From assembly GCA_023473425.1 (NCBI GenBank), contig JAMCYG010000016.1:1-49109 (forward strand): a DNA stretch of 49,109 nucleotides. Reading direction: 5' to 3'. The notes beneath the pieces were generated by a model. It was not told the origin of the DNA. It saw only the letters and a program-made list of their open reading frames with translations, and searched no databases. Positions 23,343 through 32,580 of this stretch are shown piece after piece. This DNA is from Candidatus Martarchaeota archaeon (GTDB lineage Archaea > Micrarchaeota > Micrarchaeia > Micrarchaeales > Micrarchaeaceae). The position numbers were made by a program, and so were the translations under genes. Within the stretch, counting starts at the first letter, position 1, and every line of letters begins with the position of its first letter.

Positions 23343-24377
23343 ATGGTTAAACTAAGCGGGCTTATAACAGAAGCCATAATCGATGAGTACGGTGCCGAGT
23401 GGCTCGTCGACAGGCTGGCTGATCCACAGTGGTTTCAGGCCCTCTCGTGCGCGGTCGGATACGACTGGCACAGCAGCGGCACCACCACCGTAATGATCGG
23501 TGCGCTGAAGGAGGCGCTCAACTGCAAATCCGACATATACATAGCCGGCGGCAAGGGTAAAGCCGGCACTGAGACCCCGACTTTTATAGACGCAGGCGCT
23601 GATTATCTTTCGATTCCTTCAGCTGCAGACGCATTCAAGGACTTGAGCAGAACTGTTGCAAAAGTGGATTCGGCTCTGGTGTATGACGATATAGGTATAT
23701 ATCATCATGCTTTTATCTTCTCCAAAAACAGGTCTTGGAGCGTCGTACAGCAAGGTATGATTGGAAAGTCGTCTACAGCTGTAAGATTCCAGGTGTCCGG
23801 CAAGAACGTGGACGCAAAGGACATCACTAATGAGACCAATGCTGCTGTCGGATCATCGCTGCATAGAACCACCATCGATCTGACATTCTCACGCAATACA
23901 GATATCAAGGCAAAGAGCCTCGAGCTGGTCAATGAGGACATCGGTAAGATACTGGGTTTTAATCCCAGCGTGTACAGGCTCCCTGCCAGGCACGAAATAA
24001 TTGACTGCGACATATCTGATAGGGCCAAGAAGATGCTCAAGGCTGCCAGCGACCTTAGCCCGGAATCTTACGCTGAACTTATGAAGATAAAGGGTATAGG
24101 CAGGAAAACGCTTAGATCTCTAGCCATCATATCTTCTCTCATATACGGCGAGGAGATATACAAAAGAGATCCGATATCGTATTCCTACAACATTGGAGGC
24201 AAGGACGGCATCCCTTACAGAATAAGCTTAAAAAGATACGATGACGTTATCAGAAATCTGGAGGACATGGTATCTGGCTCTAAGATCGATAAGTATGAAG
24301 GCCATAGGGTACTGAAGAGGCTCAGTGCCGAGCTCAACAGGGCATACGAAAGCGCCGGAGGGTTTCGCGCTGTGTGA
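23343..24377 (+). CDS. DUF763 domain protein
   Basis: A 344-residue protein of the DUF763 family, widespread in archaea and of unknown biochemistry. Recognisable signatures are I-A-G-G-K-G-K-A-G with T-P, and the aromatic/His segment Y-D-D-I-G-I-Y-H-H-A-F-I-F-S. The C-terminal third contains I-K-G-I-G-R-K-T-L-R, a helix-hairpin-helix-like G-I-G motif that suggests DNA binding. Its stop is four bases before cysS, so the two are likely one transcript. The ATG start is at 23343. Confidence 0.83.
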   Translation: MVKLSGLITEAIIDEYGAEWLVDRLADPQWFQALSCAVGYDWHSSGTTTVMIGALKEALNCKSDIYIAGGKGKAGTETPTFIDAGADYLSIPSAADAFKDLSRTVAKVDSALVYDDIGIYHHAFIFSKNRSWSVVQQGMIGKSSTAVRFQVSGKNVDAKDITNETNAAVGSSLHRTTIDLTFSRNTDIKAKSLELVNEDIGKILGFNPSVYRLPARHEIIDCDISDRAKKMLKAASDLSPESYAELMKIKGIGRKTLRSLAIISSLIYGEEIYKRDPISYSYNIGGKDGIPYRISLKRYDDVIRNLEDMVSGSKIDKYEGHRVLKRLSAELNRAYESAGGFRAV

Positions 24378-24381
24378 TTGA

Positions 24382-25806
24382 ATGACTCTTGTAATATACA
24401 ACACATCTCTAAGGGGAAAGGAAGAATTCAAGCCCATGCATGGCGCCAGCGTCAGCATGTTCGTTTGCGGCCAGACCCCATACGACGACGCGCATTTGGG
24501 GCATGCGAAGACGTACATATGCTTCGACATAGTGGTGAGATGGCTGCGCCACCTTGGCTATAATGTCAAGTACGTTCAAAACATAACTGACATAGAGGAT
24601 AAGATCATTGCTAGGGCTCGTGAAAGGAAGATTGACGCCTTCGAGCTGGAAGCATACTACGAAAAGAGGTTTATGGAAGACATGGATGCAATCGGAGTCA
24701 GAAAGAATGTGGATCAGTACCCACACTCGCACGACTATATAAAGCAGATAGCTGAACAGATACAGGCCCTGGCGGACAATGGTTATGCGTACTCTGTTGG
24801 CGGGGATGTGTATTATGATGTCTCTAAGTTTGAGGACTACACGAAGCTCTCAGGCATGAAAATTGAAGACCTTGTAAAGCACAGGATAGAACCAGACGAA
24901 AGGAAGCGCAATGTATACGACTTTGCACTATGGAAGGAGAAGAAGCCGGGAGAGCCGTTTTGGGATATAGAGCTTAAGTTCGACGGCGAGAAAAGGAAGT
25001 TCTCTGGCAGGCCTGGCTGGCATATAGAGGACACAGCAATGACTGATGCAATATTCGGCCACCAGTACGACATACACGGGGGTGCCAGCGAGCTGATATT
25101 CCCACACCATACGAACGAGATCGCGCAGTCAGAAGCCGCATATGGAGTAAAGCCCATGGTCAAGTACTGGATGCACACAGGGGTGGTGAACATCGGTGGC
25201 GAGAAGATGAGCAAGAGCCTGCACAATTTCATCACGATAAGGGAGGCCCTAGCCGCATATTCTCCAGAGACGCTAAGGTTTTTCATGGCGTCAACCCACT
25301 ACAGGAAGGAGATAAACTACACCGATCAGCTTGTTGGAGAGGCCAGGCTCAGGCTGAATCACATATACAGGGACCTCGGAATGTTCTATAATGCGCAGGA
25401 GAATGGAGAGCAGCCTGAAGACGACTTGATGCTGCTGCTCTCGGGATTCGAGGATGAGTTCAATGCGGCGATGAATGATGACTTTAACACACCCGTGGCA
25501 CTCATGTCCCTATCAAACTTCGTCGCCAAGCTGGCGGCAATCTCTAAGAGCAGAAAGTCTGTGCATCGTGAAGAGAAAGAGGAAATAATATCAAGGGTAA
25601 GATCGCTTGCATCAGTCATAGGAATACTCGAAACAGATGCATACAAGGAGGCCCTGCCGAAGGACGCAGCTGATCTCATCGCAGAAAGGGAGGAAATGAG
25701 GAAGAAGGGTGACTATGCTGGGGCAGATGCACTGAGGGAAAGACTCAAGAAAGAGTTCGGCATATTCGTAGAAGACACGAAGTCCGGCACGATCTGGTAC
25801 AAATAG
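24382..25806 (+). CDS. cysS: Cysteine-tRNA ligase
   Basis: A class I aminoacyl-tRNA synthetase of 474 residues that charges tRNA-Cys. H38-L-G-H41 is the HIGH motif, and G-E-K-M-S-K-S is the KMSKS loop. The zinc/cysteine-selecting site is present: C30 in F-V-C-G-Q-T, the G-W-H-I-E segment, and the pair of histidines in F-P-H-H-T-N-E. The anticodon-binding helical domain occupies the C terminus. Start ATG 24382 overlaps nothing and lies four bases after DUF763. Presence of CysRS means the SepRS/SepCysS route is not required. Confidence 0.97.
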   Translation: MTLVIYNTSLRGKEEFKPMHGASVSMFVCGQTPYDDAHLGHAKTYICFDIVVRWLRHLGYNVKYVQNITDIEDKIIARARERKIDAFELEAYYEKRFMEDMDAIGVRKNVDQYPHSHDYIKQIAEQIQALADNGYAYSVGGDVYYDVSKFEDYTKLSGMKIEDLVKHRIEPDERKRNVYDFALWKEKKPGEPFWDIELKFDGEKRKFSGRPGWHIEDTAMTDAIFGHQYDIHGGASELIFPHHTNEIAQSEAAYGVKPMVKYWMHTGVVNIGGEKMSKSLHNFITIREALAAYSPETLRFFMASTHYRKEINYTDQLVGEARLRLNHIYRDLGMFYNAQENGEQPEDDLMLLLSGFEDEFNAAMNDDFNTPVALMSLSNFVAKLAAISKSRKSVHREEKEEIISRVRSLASVIGILETDAYKEALPKDAADLIAEREEMRKKGDYAGADALRERLKKEFGIFVEDTKSGTIWYK

Positions 25807-25835
25807 CCCACAGACCGGCTACCTTGGTTCACACA

Positions 25836-26912
25836 TCACGCAAGATCTGTGAAAACTTCATCCAGGTCCTCAACAGTGTCGAACTTCTCTATAGCCCTCT
25901 TTATGCCTTCAGTTGTGTACTCTGGGAACTCTACCCCGCTGACCACTATCATTATCCTTATCGAGTCTTTCTGCAGGTTCTCGTCTACCCTAGCTCCCCA
26001 CTTGAGCATCGCATCTGTGCTTATCCTGCTCGCAACCTCCTGAAATATCGTCTCGGCCTCTCTGAGCGTCAGGCTATCGCTGCCTATTATGTTTATCAGG
26101 GCCTTCTTTGCGGTAGAGAGATCCACCTCCAGCATCGGGCTCTTTATGGCATTCTCTATAGCGACTACGGCCCTGCTCTGGCCTTTCGTAGCCATGCCTT
26201 CCCCTGTGCCTATTACCGAGTAGCCTGAATCGCGCAGAACGCTTTTCAGGTCCGCAAAGTCTATGTTAACCATGCCTGGTTTTGTTATCATTTCTACAAT
26301 ACCCTTGGCTGCGCTTGCTAGTACCTCGTCGCACACCCTGAATGCCATGTTGAGCGGCATGTCTGGCGCCACGGAAAGCAGCCTGTCATTGTGTATAATT
26401 ATTATCGAGTCAGTCACTCTCTTTATCTTTGCGAGCCCTTCAAGGGCATTCCTCATCCTCGTCTTCCCTTCGCTGGAGAACGGGAGCGTCACTATCGCCG
26501 TTACCAGCGCGCCAGCTTCCTTTGCCTCATGGGCTATTGTGGCTATCGAGCCTGTACCAGTTCCGCCTCCCAAGCCGCAAGTTACGAAGACCATCTGAGC
26601 GTCATTAAGCATGTGCCTTATCTCGTCCTTGCTTTCCATTGCCGCTTCTTCTCCTATCTTTATGTCGCTGCCTGCGCCAAGGCCCCTGGTGAGCTTCTTT
26701 CCGAGCAGCAGCTTCCTGTCTGCTTTCATCTTCACTAGGTGCGCCGCATCTGTGTTCATGGATACAAGGGTGGCACCCTGCACCCCTATCGTATTCAGCC
26801 TCGTAATCGTGTTGCTGCCGCTCCCTCCGGTGCCTACTATGTATATCTTTGGCTTAGAACTCTCGATAAACTTGAGTATCTCCTCGTCATCTGGGCTGAC
26901 TGATTCTACCAT
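25836..26912 (-). CDS. ftsZ: Cell division protein FtsZ
   Basis: A tubulin-like GTPase forming the division ring. The Rossmann start I-V-G-T-G-G-S-G-S-N-T, N-T-D-A-A, the tubulin signature G-G-G-T-G-T-G-S and the T7 region N-I-D-F-A-D-L-K (with D for GTP hydrolysis) are all present. A short variable tail ends E-D-L-D-E-V-F-T-D, perhaps a SepF/anchor contact. I start at ATG 26912 because GGAGGT lies seven bases upstream, rather than at TTG 26951. About 358 residues, normal for FtsZ1-type archaeal proteins. Confidence 0.96.
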   Translation of the reverse strand: MVESVSPDDEEILKFIESSKPKIYIVGTGGSGSNTITRLNTIGVQGATLVSMNTDAAHLVKMKADRKLLLGKKLTRGLGAGSDIKIGEEAAMESKDEIRHMLNDAQMVFVTCGLGGGTGTGSIATIAHEAKEAGALVTAIVTLPFSSEGKTRMRNALEGLAKIKRVTDSIIIIHNDRLLSVAPDMPLNMAFRVCDEVLASAAKGIVEMITKPGMVNIDFADLKSVLRDSGYSVIGTGEGMATKGQSRAVVAIENAIKSPMLEVDLSTAKKALINIIGSDSLTLREAETIFQEVASRISTDAMLKWGARVDENLQKDSIRIMIVVSGVEFPEYTTEGIKRAIEKFDTVEDLDEVFTDLA

Positions 26913-26919
26913 GTCCTTA

Positions 26920-26925
26920 CCTCCG
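26920..26925 (-). promoter_or_regulatory. ftsZ: Strong Shine-Dalgarno (GGAGGT) that sets the ftsZ start
   Basis: GGAGGT on the minus strand, seven bases before ATG 26912. It is among the clearest full-length Shine-Dalgarno sites in the window and argues against the upstream in-frame TTG at 26951. Confidence 0.7.
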
Positions 26926-26984
26926 AACTGATCTAAGAATATTCTCTGCAAAAGGATATAAAGTATACTACTTCTCTCGGGCTT

Positions 26985-28244
26985 TCAGTCAGCCAACTCT
27001 ATGGTGTCTCCGACTTTCGGTGCGTATGCCTCGAATCCCTCATTGCGCAGGCCTGCTGCGAACTCTCTCGTCGCTTCAGCCTCGCCATGCACGCATATTA
27101 CAGTGTTCGGGGCGCTTGCCCTTATGTATTCGTGCAGATCAGCGTCTCCAGCGTGCGCCGAGAAGTCGAACTTTGTCACCGGCACACCAACCTTTATCCT
27201 ATTTCCGTTGTCTACTATGTATCCCTTTTCGAGGAGCGTTCTGCCGTTTGTGCCTTCTACCTGGTAGCCGGTTAAGAAGACCTGAGAGTCGCTGTTCATA
27301 TGTTTGATGTATTCGATAGCGGGCCCGCCATTTAGCATGCCTGCGGTCGTCACTACTATTGAAGGCTCTTCAAGTATGCGCCGCCTCTGTGTTCGGTCCT
27401 CCACCCAATTTATACCCTCTGCTGCGTTGTTGAGAAGTTCCTTGTCCGATATGGCGTCTGGATGTTTCATTATTATCTTCGTAGCCTCCTTCGCCATACC
27501 GTCAAGATATGCGTACTCTATCAATCCGTGCTTGTATAGCATAGCAATTATCTCCTGGCTCCTGCCTATGGCAAATGCAGGCACAAGTGCAGTGCCTCCA
27601 TTGTCGAGCGTCTCTTTTATCATTTCTATGAAGCTGTTGATAAGCTGGCTCCTGTTGGCATGCTCTCTTCCTGCATATGTGGACTCTATAATGAGCACGT
27701 CAGATTTGACCTTCTTCGCCCCGGAATGGAGATATTGGTGCTGCACCTTGAAATCTCCAGTGTAAACTATCCTGCGGTTCTCCTTGGCATTATGCCTTTC
27801 GACCAGCGTTATTGCGCTGCCGCATATGTGTCCAGCATCATACATTGAGATTGAGTAGTTGCCGAATCCGTAAGGCTTCTCGTATTGCATGCGCACGTAC
27901 CTGTTGACCATCGTTCCAAGCTGCTTCTTATGGAAGCGGGGATGCCTGTGCTCCTTCTTCGCTATGCTGAGCGCATCTTCGAGCAGCAAGTCAGAAAGCA
28001 TAAGCGTGCCTTCGGTGCCGAACGTCGGCACCGACTGTTCGGTATATATCACGGGAACCGACCCGCTGTGGTCCAGATGTGCGTGGCTCAGGAGTACAGC
28101 ATCGACATTTGGTACTTTTATCGGATAATCCATCTGGTTGTCCTCGATTTTTATGCCATAATCAAAGACGAAAGAGCGTTCATCCCTTACCATTATAGCC
28201 GAGCGGCCTACTTCTGAAGCGCCTCCGTAGAAATGCAGTTTCAT
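26985..28244 (-). CDS. Beta-CASP metallo-beta-lactamase ribonuclease (aCPSF2-like)
   Basis: A 419-residue RNA-processing enzyme, probably an exo/endoribonuclease of the archaeal CPSF2 group. Metal motifs: S-H-A-H-L-D-H-S-G (motif 2), C-G-S with preceding D-A-G-H (motif 3), and Y-T-G-D-F (motif 4). The beta-CASP insert carries E-S-T-Y-A-G-R and A-G-M-L-N-G-G-P. G-Y-Q-V-E-G-T is near the end, and a late histidine sits in C-V-H-G-E. There is no N-terminal KH domain, unlike aCPSF1. ATG 28244 begins M-K-L-H-F-Y-G-G-A; in-frame codons farther upstream are probably untranslated. Confidence 0.9.
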   Translation of the reverse strand: MKLHFYGGASEVGRSAIMVRDERSFVFDYGIKIEDNQMDYPIKVPNVDAVLLSHAHLDHSGSVPVIYTEQSVPTFGTEGTLMLSDLLLEDALSIAKKEHRHPRFHKKQLGTMVNRYVRMQYEKPYGFGNYSISMYDAGHICGSAITLVERHNAKENRRIVYTGDFKVQHQYLHSGAKKVKSDVLIIESTYAGREHANRSQLINSFIEMIKETLDNGGTALVPAFAIGRSQEIIAMLYKHGLIEYAYLDGMAKEATKIIMKHPDAISDKELLNNAAEGINWVEDRTQRRRILEEPSIVVTTAGMLNGGPAIEYIKHMNSDSQVFLTGYQVEGTNGRTLLEKGYIVDNGNRIKVGVPVTKFDFSAHAGDADLHEYIRASAPNTVICVHGEAEATREFAAGLRNEGFEAYAPKVGDTIELAD

Positions 28245-28323
28245 CACGAACCACTTTGAAATACAGTTATGTACCAATGCGAGGGTCGCAGGTTTGGCGA
28301 TTAATTAAGCATGTCTGCTATAA

Positions 28324-28333
28324 ACATATAAAT
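28324..28333 (+). promoter_or_regulatory. TATA-box candidate
   Basis: An ACATATAAAT-like element 41-50 bases before the ATG at 28374, in the divergent gap between the beta-CASP RNase and the wHTH/acetyl-CoA synthetase genes. It gives a predicted leader of about 20 bases. By-eye assignment. Confidence 0.4.
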
Positions 28334-28373
28334 GCATTTATGGTTTCTCTTATATTATATAGCGGGATGTGCG

Positions 28374-29150
28374 ATGCCTGACGAGCCAAACTTCATGGAC
28401 CTTGTTACACTTCTCAGGATAAAACCTGACAGTACTGTTGAAAGATTCGGATCTGCCATAAACTCATCCTTCTTCGATGCATCTAATGTCCTTGGCACGC
28501 TGAAGCAGAAAGGGCTCATAGACTTTACTACAATATTCGGCAGCCAGAATGCGATCACTATAACCGATCTGGGCAAGCAGCTCATAAGTGAAGCGGAGAT
28601 GAAAGCGCCAACACTGTTCGACCATCTCGACATGGAAATACTCAAACAGCTTTCGGGTGGTAAGAGATCGATAACTGACTTATCCGGAGCGGTCAATGTC
28701 ACACCGAAGGATCTGGCAATGCACTTATACAAGATGTCAGCCCAGCAGTATCTTGACTATGAACTCTCGAGTGGGAAGCTGAGCATAATGCTTACCGAAA
28801 AGGGCTTTATGCAGGTCAAGCAAGGCATGCCCGTTCAAGCTCAATCTGCGCAAGGTCTCGTCCAGTCTAATCCGCAGGAGCCGGCTGTGCCTGATAGGCC
28901 TGTAGCGTCGCAAGTGCAGCAGCAAATGGCACAGCAGACTGCGCCTGCCCAGCCACAGCCGCCACAACAGGGAATGCAGAATCACTCAGCTGCGCCTAAG
29001 GGTGCAAAGCAGGAGGAGTTCCCAGAGCTTGACGATTTGGAGAAGAAGATAAAGGCCGACAGGAGCAGGAGAAAAATGAAGTCGTTAGCCATAGTTATAA
29101 TTCTGATAGTAATAGCACTGCTTGCCCTTCTATACATGGGGGTAATATAA
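28374..29150 (+). CDS. Tail-anchored tandem winged-helix-like protein
   Basis: A 258-residue protein from ATG 28374. Residues about 1-75 and 80-150 each look like a winged helix (V-L-G-T-L-K-Q-K-G-L-I and I-T-D-L-S-G-A-V-N-V-T-P-K-D-L). They are followed by a Gln/Pro/Ala-rich linker (about 155-205), a charged coiled segment (D-D-L-E-K-K-I-K), and a C-terminal transmembrane helix (about 237-256). This predicts a cytoplasmic, possibly nucleic-acid-binding domain tethered to the membrane by its tail. It precedes the acetyl-CoA synthetase genes by 37 bases and may share their transcript. Family not recognised. Confidence 0.68.
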   Translation: MPDEPNFMDLVTLLRIKPDSTVERFGSAINSSFFDASNVLGTLKQKGLIDFTTIFGSQNAITITDLGKQLISEAEMKAPTLFDHLDMEILKQLSGGKRSITDLSGAVNVTPKDLAMHLYKMSAQQYLDYELSSGKLSIMLTEKGFMQVKQGMPVQAQSAQGLVQSNPQEPAVPDRPVASQVQQQMAQQTAPAQPQPPQQGMQNHSAAPKGAKQEEFPELDDLEKKIKADRSRRKMKSLAIVIILIVIALLALLYMGVI

Positions 29151-29187
29151 GTGCAAGTGCACGGCTGATCGTTTGTTGGATGGTCGA

Positions 29188-29802
29188 ATGGTAAAGCAAT
29201 TGGAGTACATGAAAGCCGAGGAGCTTCTCAACATGTATGGGATAAGGGTCGTACCTGCGAAGTATGTGAAGAGTGCCGAAGAAGCACTTAGGTTTTCTGA
29301 GGGTGAAGCGATAGTCCTGAAAGCCATACCATCAAAGCCTGCACATAAGTCTAAGAATGGCATGGTTGCAGTAGACCTGAAGACACAGGACGAGATAAGG
29401 AATGGCTTTAACAAGGTAAGGAAGGCCGCCCATAAGTTTGCGCCTTATAAAATACTCGCGCAGAAAATGATCAAAGGCACTGAAATAATAATAGGAGGCA
29501 AGCAGGACTCGCAGTTCGGTAAACTGGTGCTCATCGGACTCGGTGGTGTTAACGTTGAGGTGTTCAGGGACTTCTCACTGAGGCTGTGCCCAATAACTAC
29601 CTACGACGCAGAATCTATGATAATGCAGCTGAAGTCCAGAAGCATAATTGCGGGGAATGACAAGCAGTTCAGAATGCTGAAAGAGCTTCTCCTCAAGACG
29701 TCGAAGCTCATGAGTGACAATGATATAAGCGAGCTGGACCTGAACCCAGTAATATTGCATGACGATACATATCATGCAGTTGATCTAAGAATAATAGAGT
29801 GA
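29188..29802 (+). CDS. acdB: Acetyl-CoA synthetase (ADP-forming), beta subunit
   Basis: The ATP-grasp subunit of the archaeal enzyme that turns acyl-CoA, ADP and phosphate into acid, CoA and ATP. About 204 residues from ATG 29188. Visible are the ATP-grasp start A-E-E-L-L-N-M-Y-G-I-R, V-L-K-A-I-P (nucleotide lysine), H-K-S-K-N-G-M-V, the G-G-K-Q-D-S-Q-F-G loop, and the metal-binding E-L-D-L-N-P-V near the end. The alpha subunit follows after seven bases. Such subunits occur fused or separate; here they are separate. Confidence 0.92.
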   Translation: MVKQLEYMKAEELLNMYGIRVVPAKYVKSAEEALRFSEGEAIVLKAIPSKPAHKSKNGMVAVDLKTQDEIRNGFNKVRKAAHKFAPYKILAQKMIKGTEIIIGGKQDSQFGKLVLIGLGGVNVEVFRDFSLRLCPITTYDAESMIMQLKSRSIIAGNDKQFRMLKELLLKTSKLMSDNDISELDLNPVILHDDTYHAVDLRIIE

Positions 29803-29809
29803 TGGTAGA

Positions 29810-31240
29810 ATGGGAAATAAGGCAGTGGGATCTGCTTCGAACGGATCGAAGGTCGGTAGCTATAAGAGCCTAGACATAATGATGAATCCCAAGAGCGTTG
29901 CGGTTATAGGCGCATCGAACAATCCCGACAAGGTGGGCCATATAATACTGCAGAACTACCTTGACGAGGGATACGGCGGCAAGATATACCCTATAAACAA
30001 CAAGAGTGAAGGCAGCATACTTGGGCTGAGAGCGTATAAGAGCATCAGGGATGTAAAGGCCCAGATAGATCTTGCAGTTGTGGCAATACCCGCTCAGGCA
30101 GTTCCTGCTGCAATCAGGGACTGCGGAGTTGCAGGTGTGAAATCTGCTATAGTAGTCAGCGGCGGATTCGCTGAGGTAGGGAATGTCAAACTTCAGGAAG
30201 AAATGATGTCAATAGCCAGGAAGTTTTCCATACCGATAATAGGCCCCAACTGCCTCGGCGTCACCGACCCTAAGTCGAGGGTTAATACAATGTTCCTGCC
30301 CTCTTTCAAGATAGACAAACCAAAAGTTGGTGGAGTAAGCTTTGCATCCCAAAGCGGTGCGGTTGGCAGCTCTATATTTGACCTTATAGCGCACGAAGGA
30401 TTTGGGCTTGCAAAGTTCATATCTTACGGCAATGCCGCTGATATAGATGAAGTCGACATAATAGAGTATCTTGCAAACGACAAGGACACGAAGGTAATAG
30501 TATTCTACCTTGAAGGTGTCAAGCGCGGGAGGGAATTCTTCGAAGCGGCGAAAAGGGCAAGCCAAGTCAAGCCTACTGTGATTATAAAGGGTGGGATAAC
30601 CGAGGAGGGGGCCCAAGCAGCACACTCCCACACGGCTTCGCTTGCAGGAAGCTATGAGGCATATGAAGCGATGTTTAGGCAGGCTGGCTTTGCAATAGCA
30701 AAGGATATGCAAGAGCTTCTCGACTATGCGAAGATATTCGACACCCAGCCGCTCACTACGGGGAACAGGATAGCAATAATCACAAACGGCGGCGGTACCG
30801 GAGTAATTGCAACAGATGCAATATATCAGAACGGCCTTTCCCTCGCAACCCTATCAAAGGAGTCTAATGCGGCACTCAGAAAGGTGATGCCTCCTATAGT
30901 AAACATAAGGCAACCCCTCGACATGGCCGGAGATGCTGATGACAAAAGGTTTGCAGCAGCCCTGTCTACAATAAGCGCAGATCCAAATGTTGATGCAATA
31001 ATAGTTATAGCACTGTTCCAGACTCCTGGTGCTGACTCTAGAGTGGCAGCTACCATATCCCACTACAACGGCGTGATAAAAAAGCCGCTCGTGGTAGTCA
31101 GCATAGGCGGCAGCTACACAGAGGTGCACAAGAACATGCTTGAGAGCACAGGTGTCCCGGTATACTCAAGCCCCGGCGCCGCAGCCAGGTCTCTTGCCGC
31201 GCTCATAAACTATTCGAAGTATAGGAAGGGTGTACTGTGA
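29810..31240 (+). CDS. acdA: Acetyl-CoA synthetase (ADP-forming), alpha subunit
   Basis: The 476-residue catalytic subunit. Its CoA-binding domain opens with P-K-S-V-A-V-I-G-A-S-N-N-P. The succinyl-CoA-synthetase-like domains carry G-P-N-C-L-G and S-Q-S-G-A-V-G-S. The phosphorylated histidine lies in H-S-H-T-A-S-L-A-G. N-G-G-G-T-G-V is in the third domain. With acdB it gives substrate-level ATP from acyl-CoA produced by amino-acid or sugar breakdown. Its stop overlaps the start of the aminotransferase (TGATG), so amino-acid fermentation is the likeliest context. Confidence 0.95.
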   Translation: MGNKAVGSASNGSKVGSYKSLDIMMNPKSVAVIGASNNPDKVGHIILQNYLDEGYGGKIYPINNKSEGSILGLRAYKSIRDVKAQIDLAVVAIPAQAVPAAIRDCGVAGVKSAIVVSGGFAEVGNVKLQEEMMSIARKFSIPIIGPNCLGVTDPKSRVNTMFLPSFKIDKPKVGGVSFASQSGAVGSSIFDLIAHEGFGLAKFISYGNAADIDEVDIIEYLANDKDTKVIVFYLEGVKRGREFFEAAKRASQVKPTVIIKGGITEEGAQAAHSHTASLAGSYEAYEAMFRQAGFAIAKDMQELLDYAKIFDTQPLTTGNRIAIITNGGGTGVIATDAIYQNGLSLATLSKESNAALRKVMPPIVNIRQPLDMAGDADDKRFAAALSTISADPNVDAIIVIALFQTPGADSRVAATISHYNGVIKKPLVVVSIGGSYTEVHKNMLESTGVPVYSSPGAAARSLAALINYSKYRKGVL

Positions 31241-32580
31241 TGGCCGAAGTCAAGATAACCAAAAAGAGCATGGACGTTATTGCAAGGGATTCGAAGGTGA
31301 TGATTACCACCACAAGGGAGTCGTATCCGTTCGTAGCGGATCATGCGAATGGAGACTTCGTGTATGATATAGATGGCAACAGGTTCATAGACTTCTCCAC
31401 GTTTATAGCCGTCTACACTATGGGCGAAAATGGCCTTCCGGAGGTCAGGAGGGCGGTTAAGGAGCAGGTCGACAAGCTGATGCATTCCGCATTTACTGAT
31501 TTCTACGCCGAACTGCCTGTCAGGTTTACCGAATCGCTCCTCAAAATGTTCCCGAGCGGCTTTGGCCGCGTCTTCCTGTCAAACTCTGGCACAGAGGCCA
31601 ACGAGGCCGCGCTCAAGTTTGCCAGGCTTTTCACCAAGCGCCAGTACATGCTAGCGTTCTATGGTGCATTCCACGGCAGGTCAAAGGGATCGCTGGCGCT
31701 CACTGCAAGCAACTTCGTACAGCGCTCCTCGTTCGGACCGTACTCAGACACCGTGCACGTGCCATTCGCCTACTGCTACAGGTGCCCGTTCAAGCAGACT
31801 TATCCGGAATGTGGCTTCGCATGCGTGGACTACATAAAGAAGTACCCTCTCTCAAAGGAGATGAATCCTAAAGACGTCGCAGCCATGATTGTCGAGCCCA
31901 TTCAGGGCGAAGGCGGTTATATAGTGCCGCCTAAGGACTATTTCAAGGAGCTGAAGTCGCTGCTCGACGAGAGCGGAATATTGCTGATATCAGACGAAGT
32001 TCAGGCAGGCTATATGCGCACAGGTAAGTTCCTTGCAATGGACAATTTCGGTGTTACTGCTGATATATACACAATGGCCAAGGCGCTTGGCGCCGGCCTG
32101 CCATTGGGCGCGACAATAACTAGAAAATCCCTCGGCGACATACCAAAAGGAGCGCATGCGTCCACATTTGGCGGCAATCTGGTCTCAGTAGCTGCGGCTA
32201 ACGCATCACTCTCGCACCTCAAGAGGAATGCCAACAGCATAAAGCGGCAGATCGCCTCGAAATCAAGGATAATTATGAAGAGGCTCAACTCCATGAAGGA
32301 GCGCTATGAAATAATAGGCGACGTCAGGGGTATCGGTTTGATGATCGGGGTTGAGCTTGTGCGCGATAAGCGCACTAAGATGCCAGCAATGAAGGAACGC
32401 GAGAGCATACTCGGCGAATGTTTCGCCAATGGCCTGCTACTGCTACCTGCTGGGACCTCCACTATAAGGATAATACCTGCAGCTACGATAAGCGTTGAGC
32501 ACTTAGAAAAGGGCCTGGATATATTTGAGGATGCCGTGGCTCATGCTGACAAGGGAATGCGCCGCAGCTCACGCTCCTGA
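31240..32580 (+). CDS. Class-III PLP aminotransferase (4-aminobutyrate/ornithine type)
   Basis: A 446-residue fold-type I PLP enzyme, COG0160-like. S-N-S-G-T-E-A-N-E (residues 114-122) holds the cofactor phosphate. Y-G-A-F-H-G-R follows, then E-P-I-Q-G-E-G-G, D252-E-V-Q-A-G-Y-M-R-T-G, and Schiff-base lysine K281 in M-A-K-A-L-G-A-G. A four-cysteine insert (C-Y-R-C-P ... E-C-G-F-A-C, 179-195) is common in archaeal members. Substrate could be GABA, ornithine, lysine, or a branched amino acid (racemase-type relatives exist). Translationally coupled to acdA. It overlaps the convergent thioesterase by 12 bases. Confidence 0.9.
   Translation: MAEVKITKKSMDVIARDSKVMITTTRESYPFVADHANGDFVYDIDGNRFIDFSTFIAVYTMGENGLPEVRRAVKEQVDKLMHSAFTDFYAELPVRFTESLLKMFPSGFGRVFLSNSGTEANEAALKFARLFTKRQYMLAFYGAFHGRSKGSLALTASNFVQRSSFGPYSDTVHVPFAYCYRCPFKQTYPECGFACVDYIKKYPLSKEMNPKDVAAMIVEPIQGEGGYIVPPKDYFKELKSLLDESGILLISDEVQAGYMRTGKFLAMDNFGVTADIYTMAKALGAGLPLGATITRKSLGDIPKGAHASTFGGNLVSVAAANASLSHLKRNANSIKRQIASKSRIIMKRLNSMKERYEIIGDVRGIGLMIGVELVRDKRTKMPAMKERESILGECFANGLLLLPAGTSTIRIIPAATISVEHLEKGLDIFEDAVAHADKGMRRSSRS

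Noticed and set aside
26912-26951. Longer FtsZ from TTG 26951.
   Set aside because: GGAGGT sits seven bases before ATG 26912 and would lie inside the coding sequence of the longer form.
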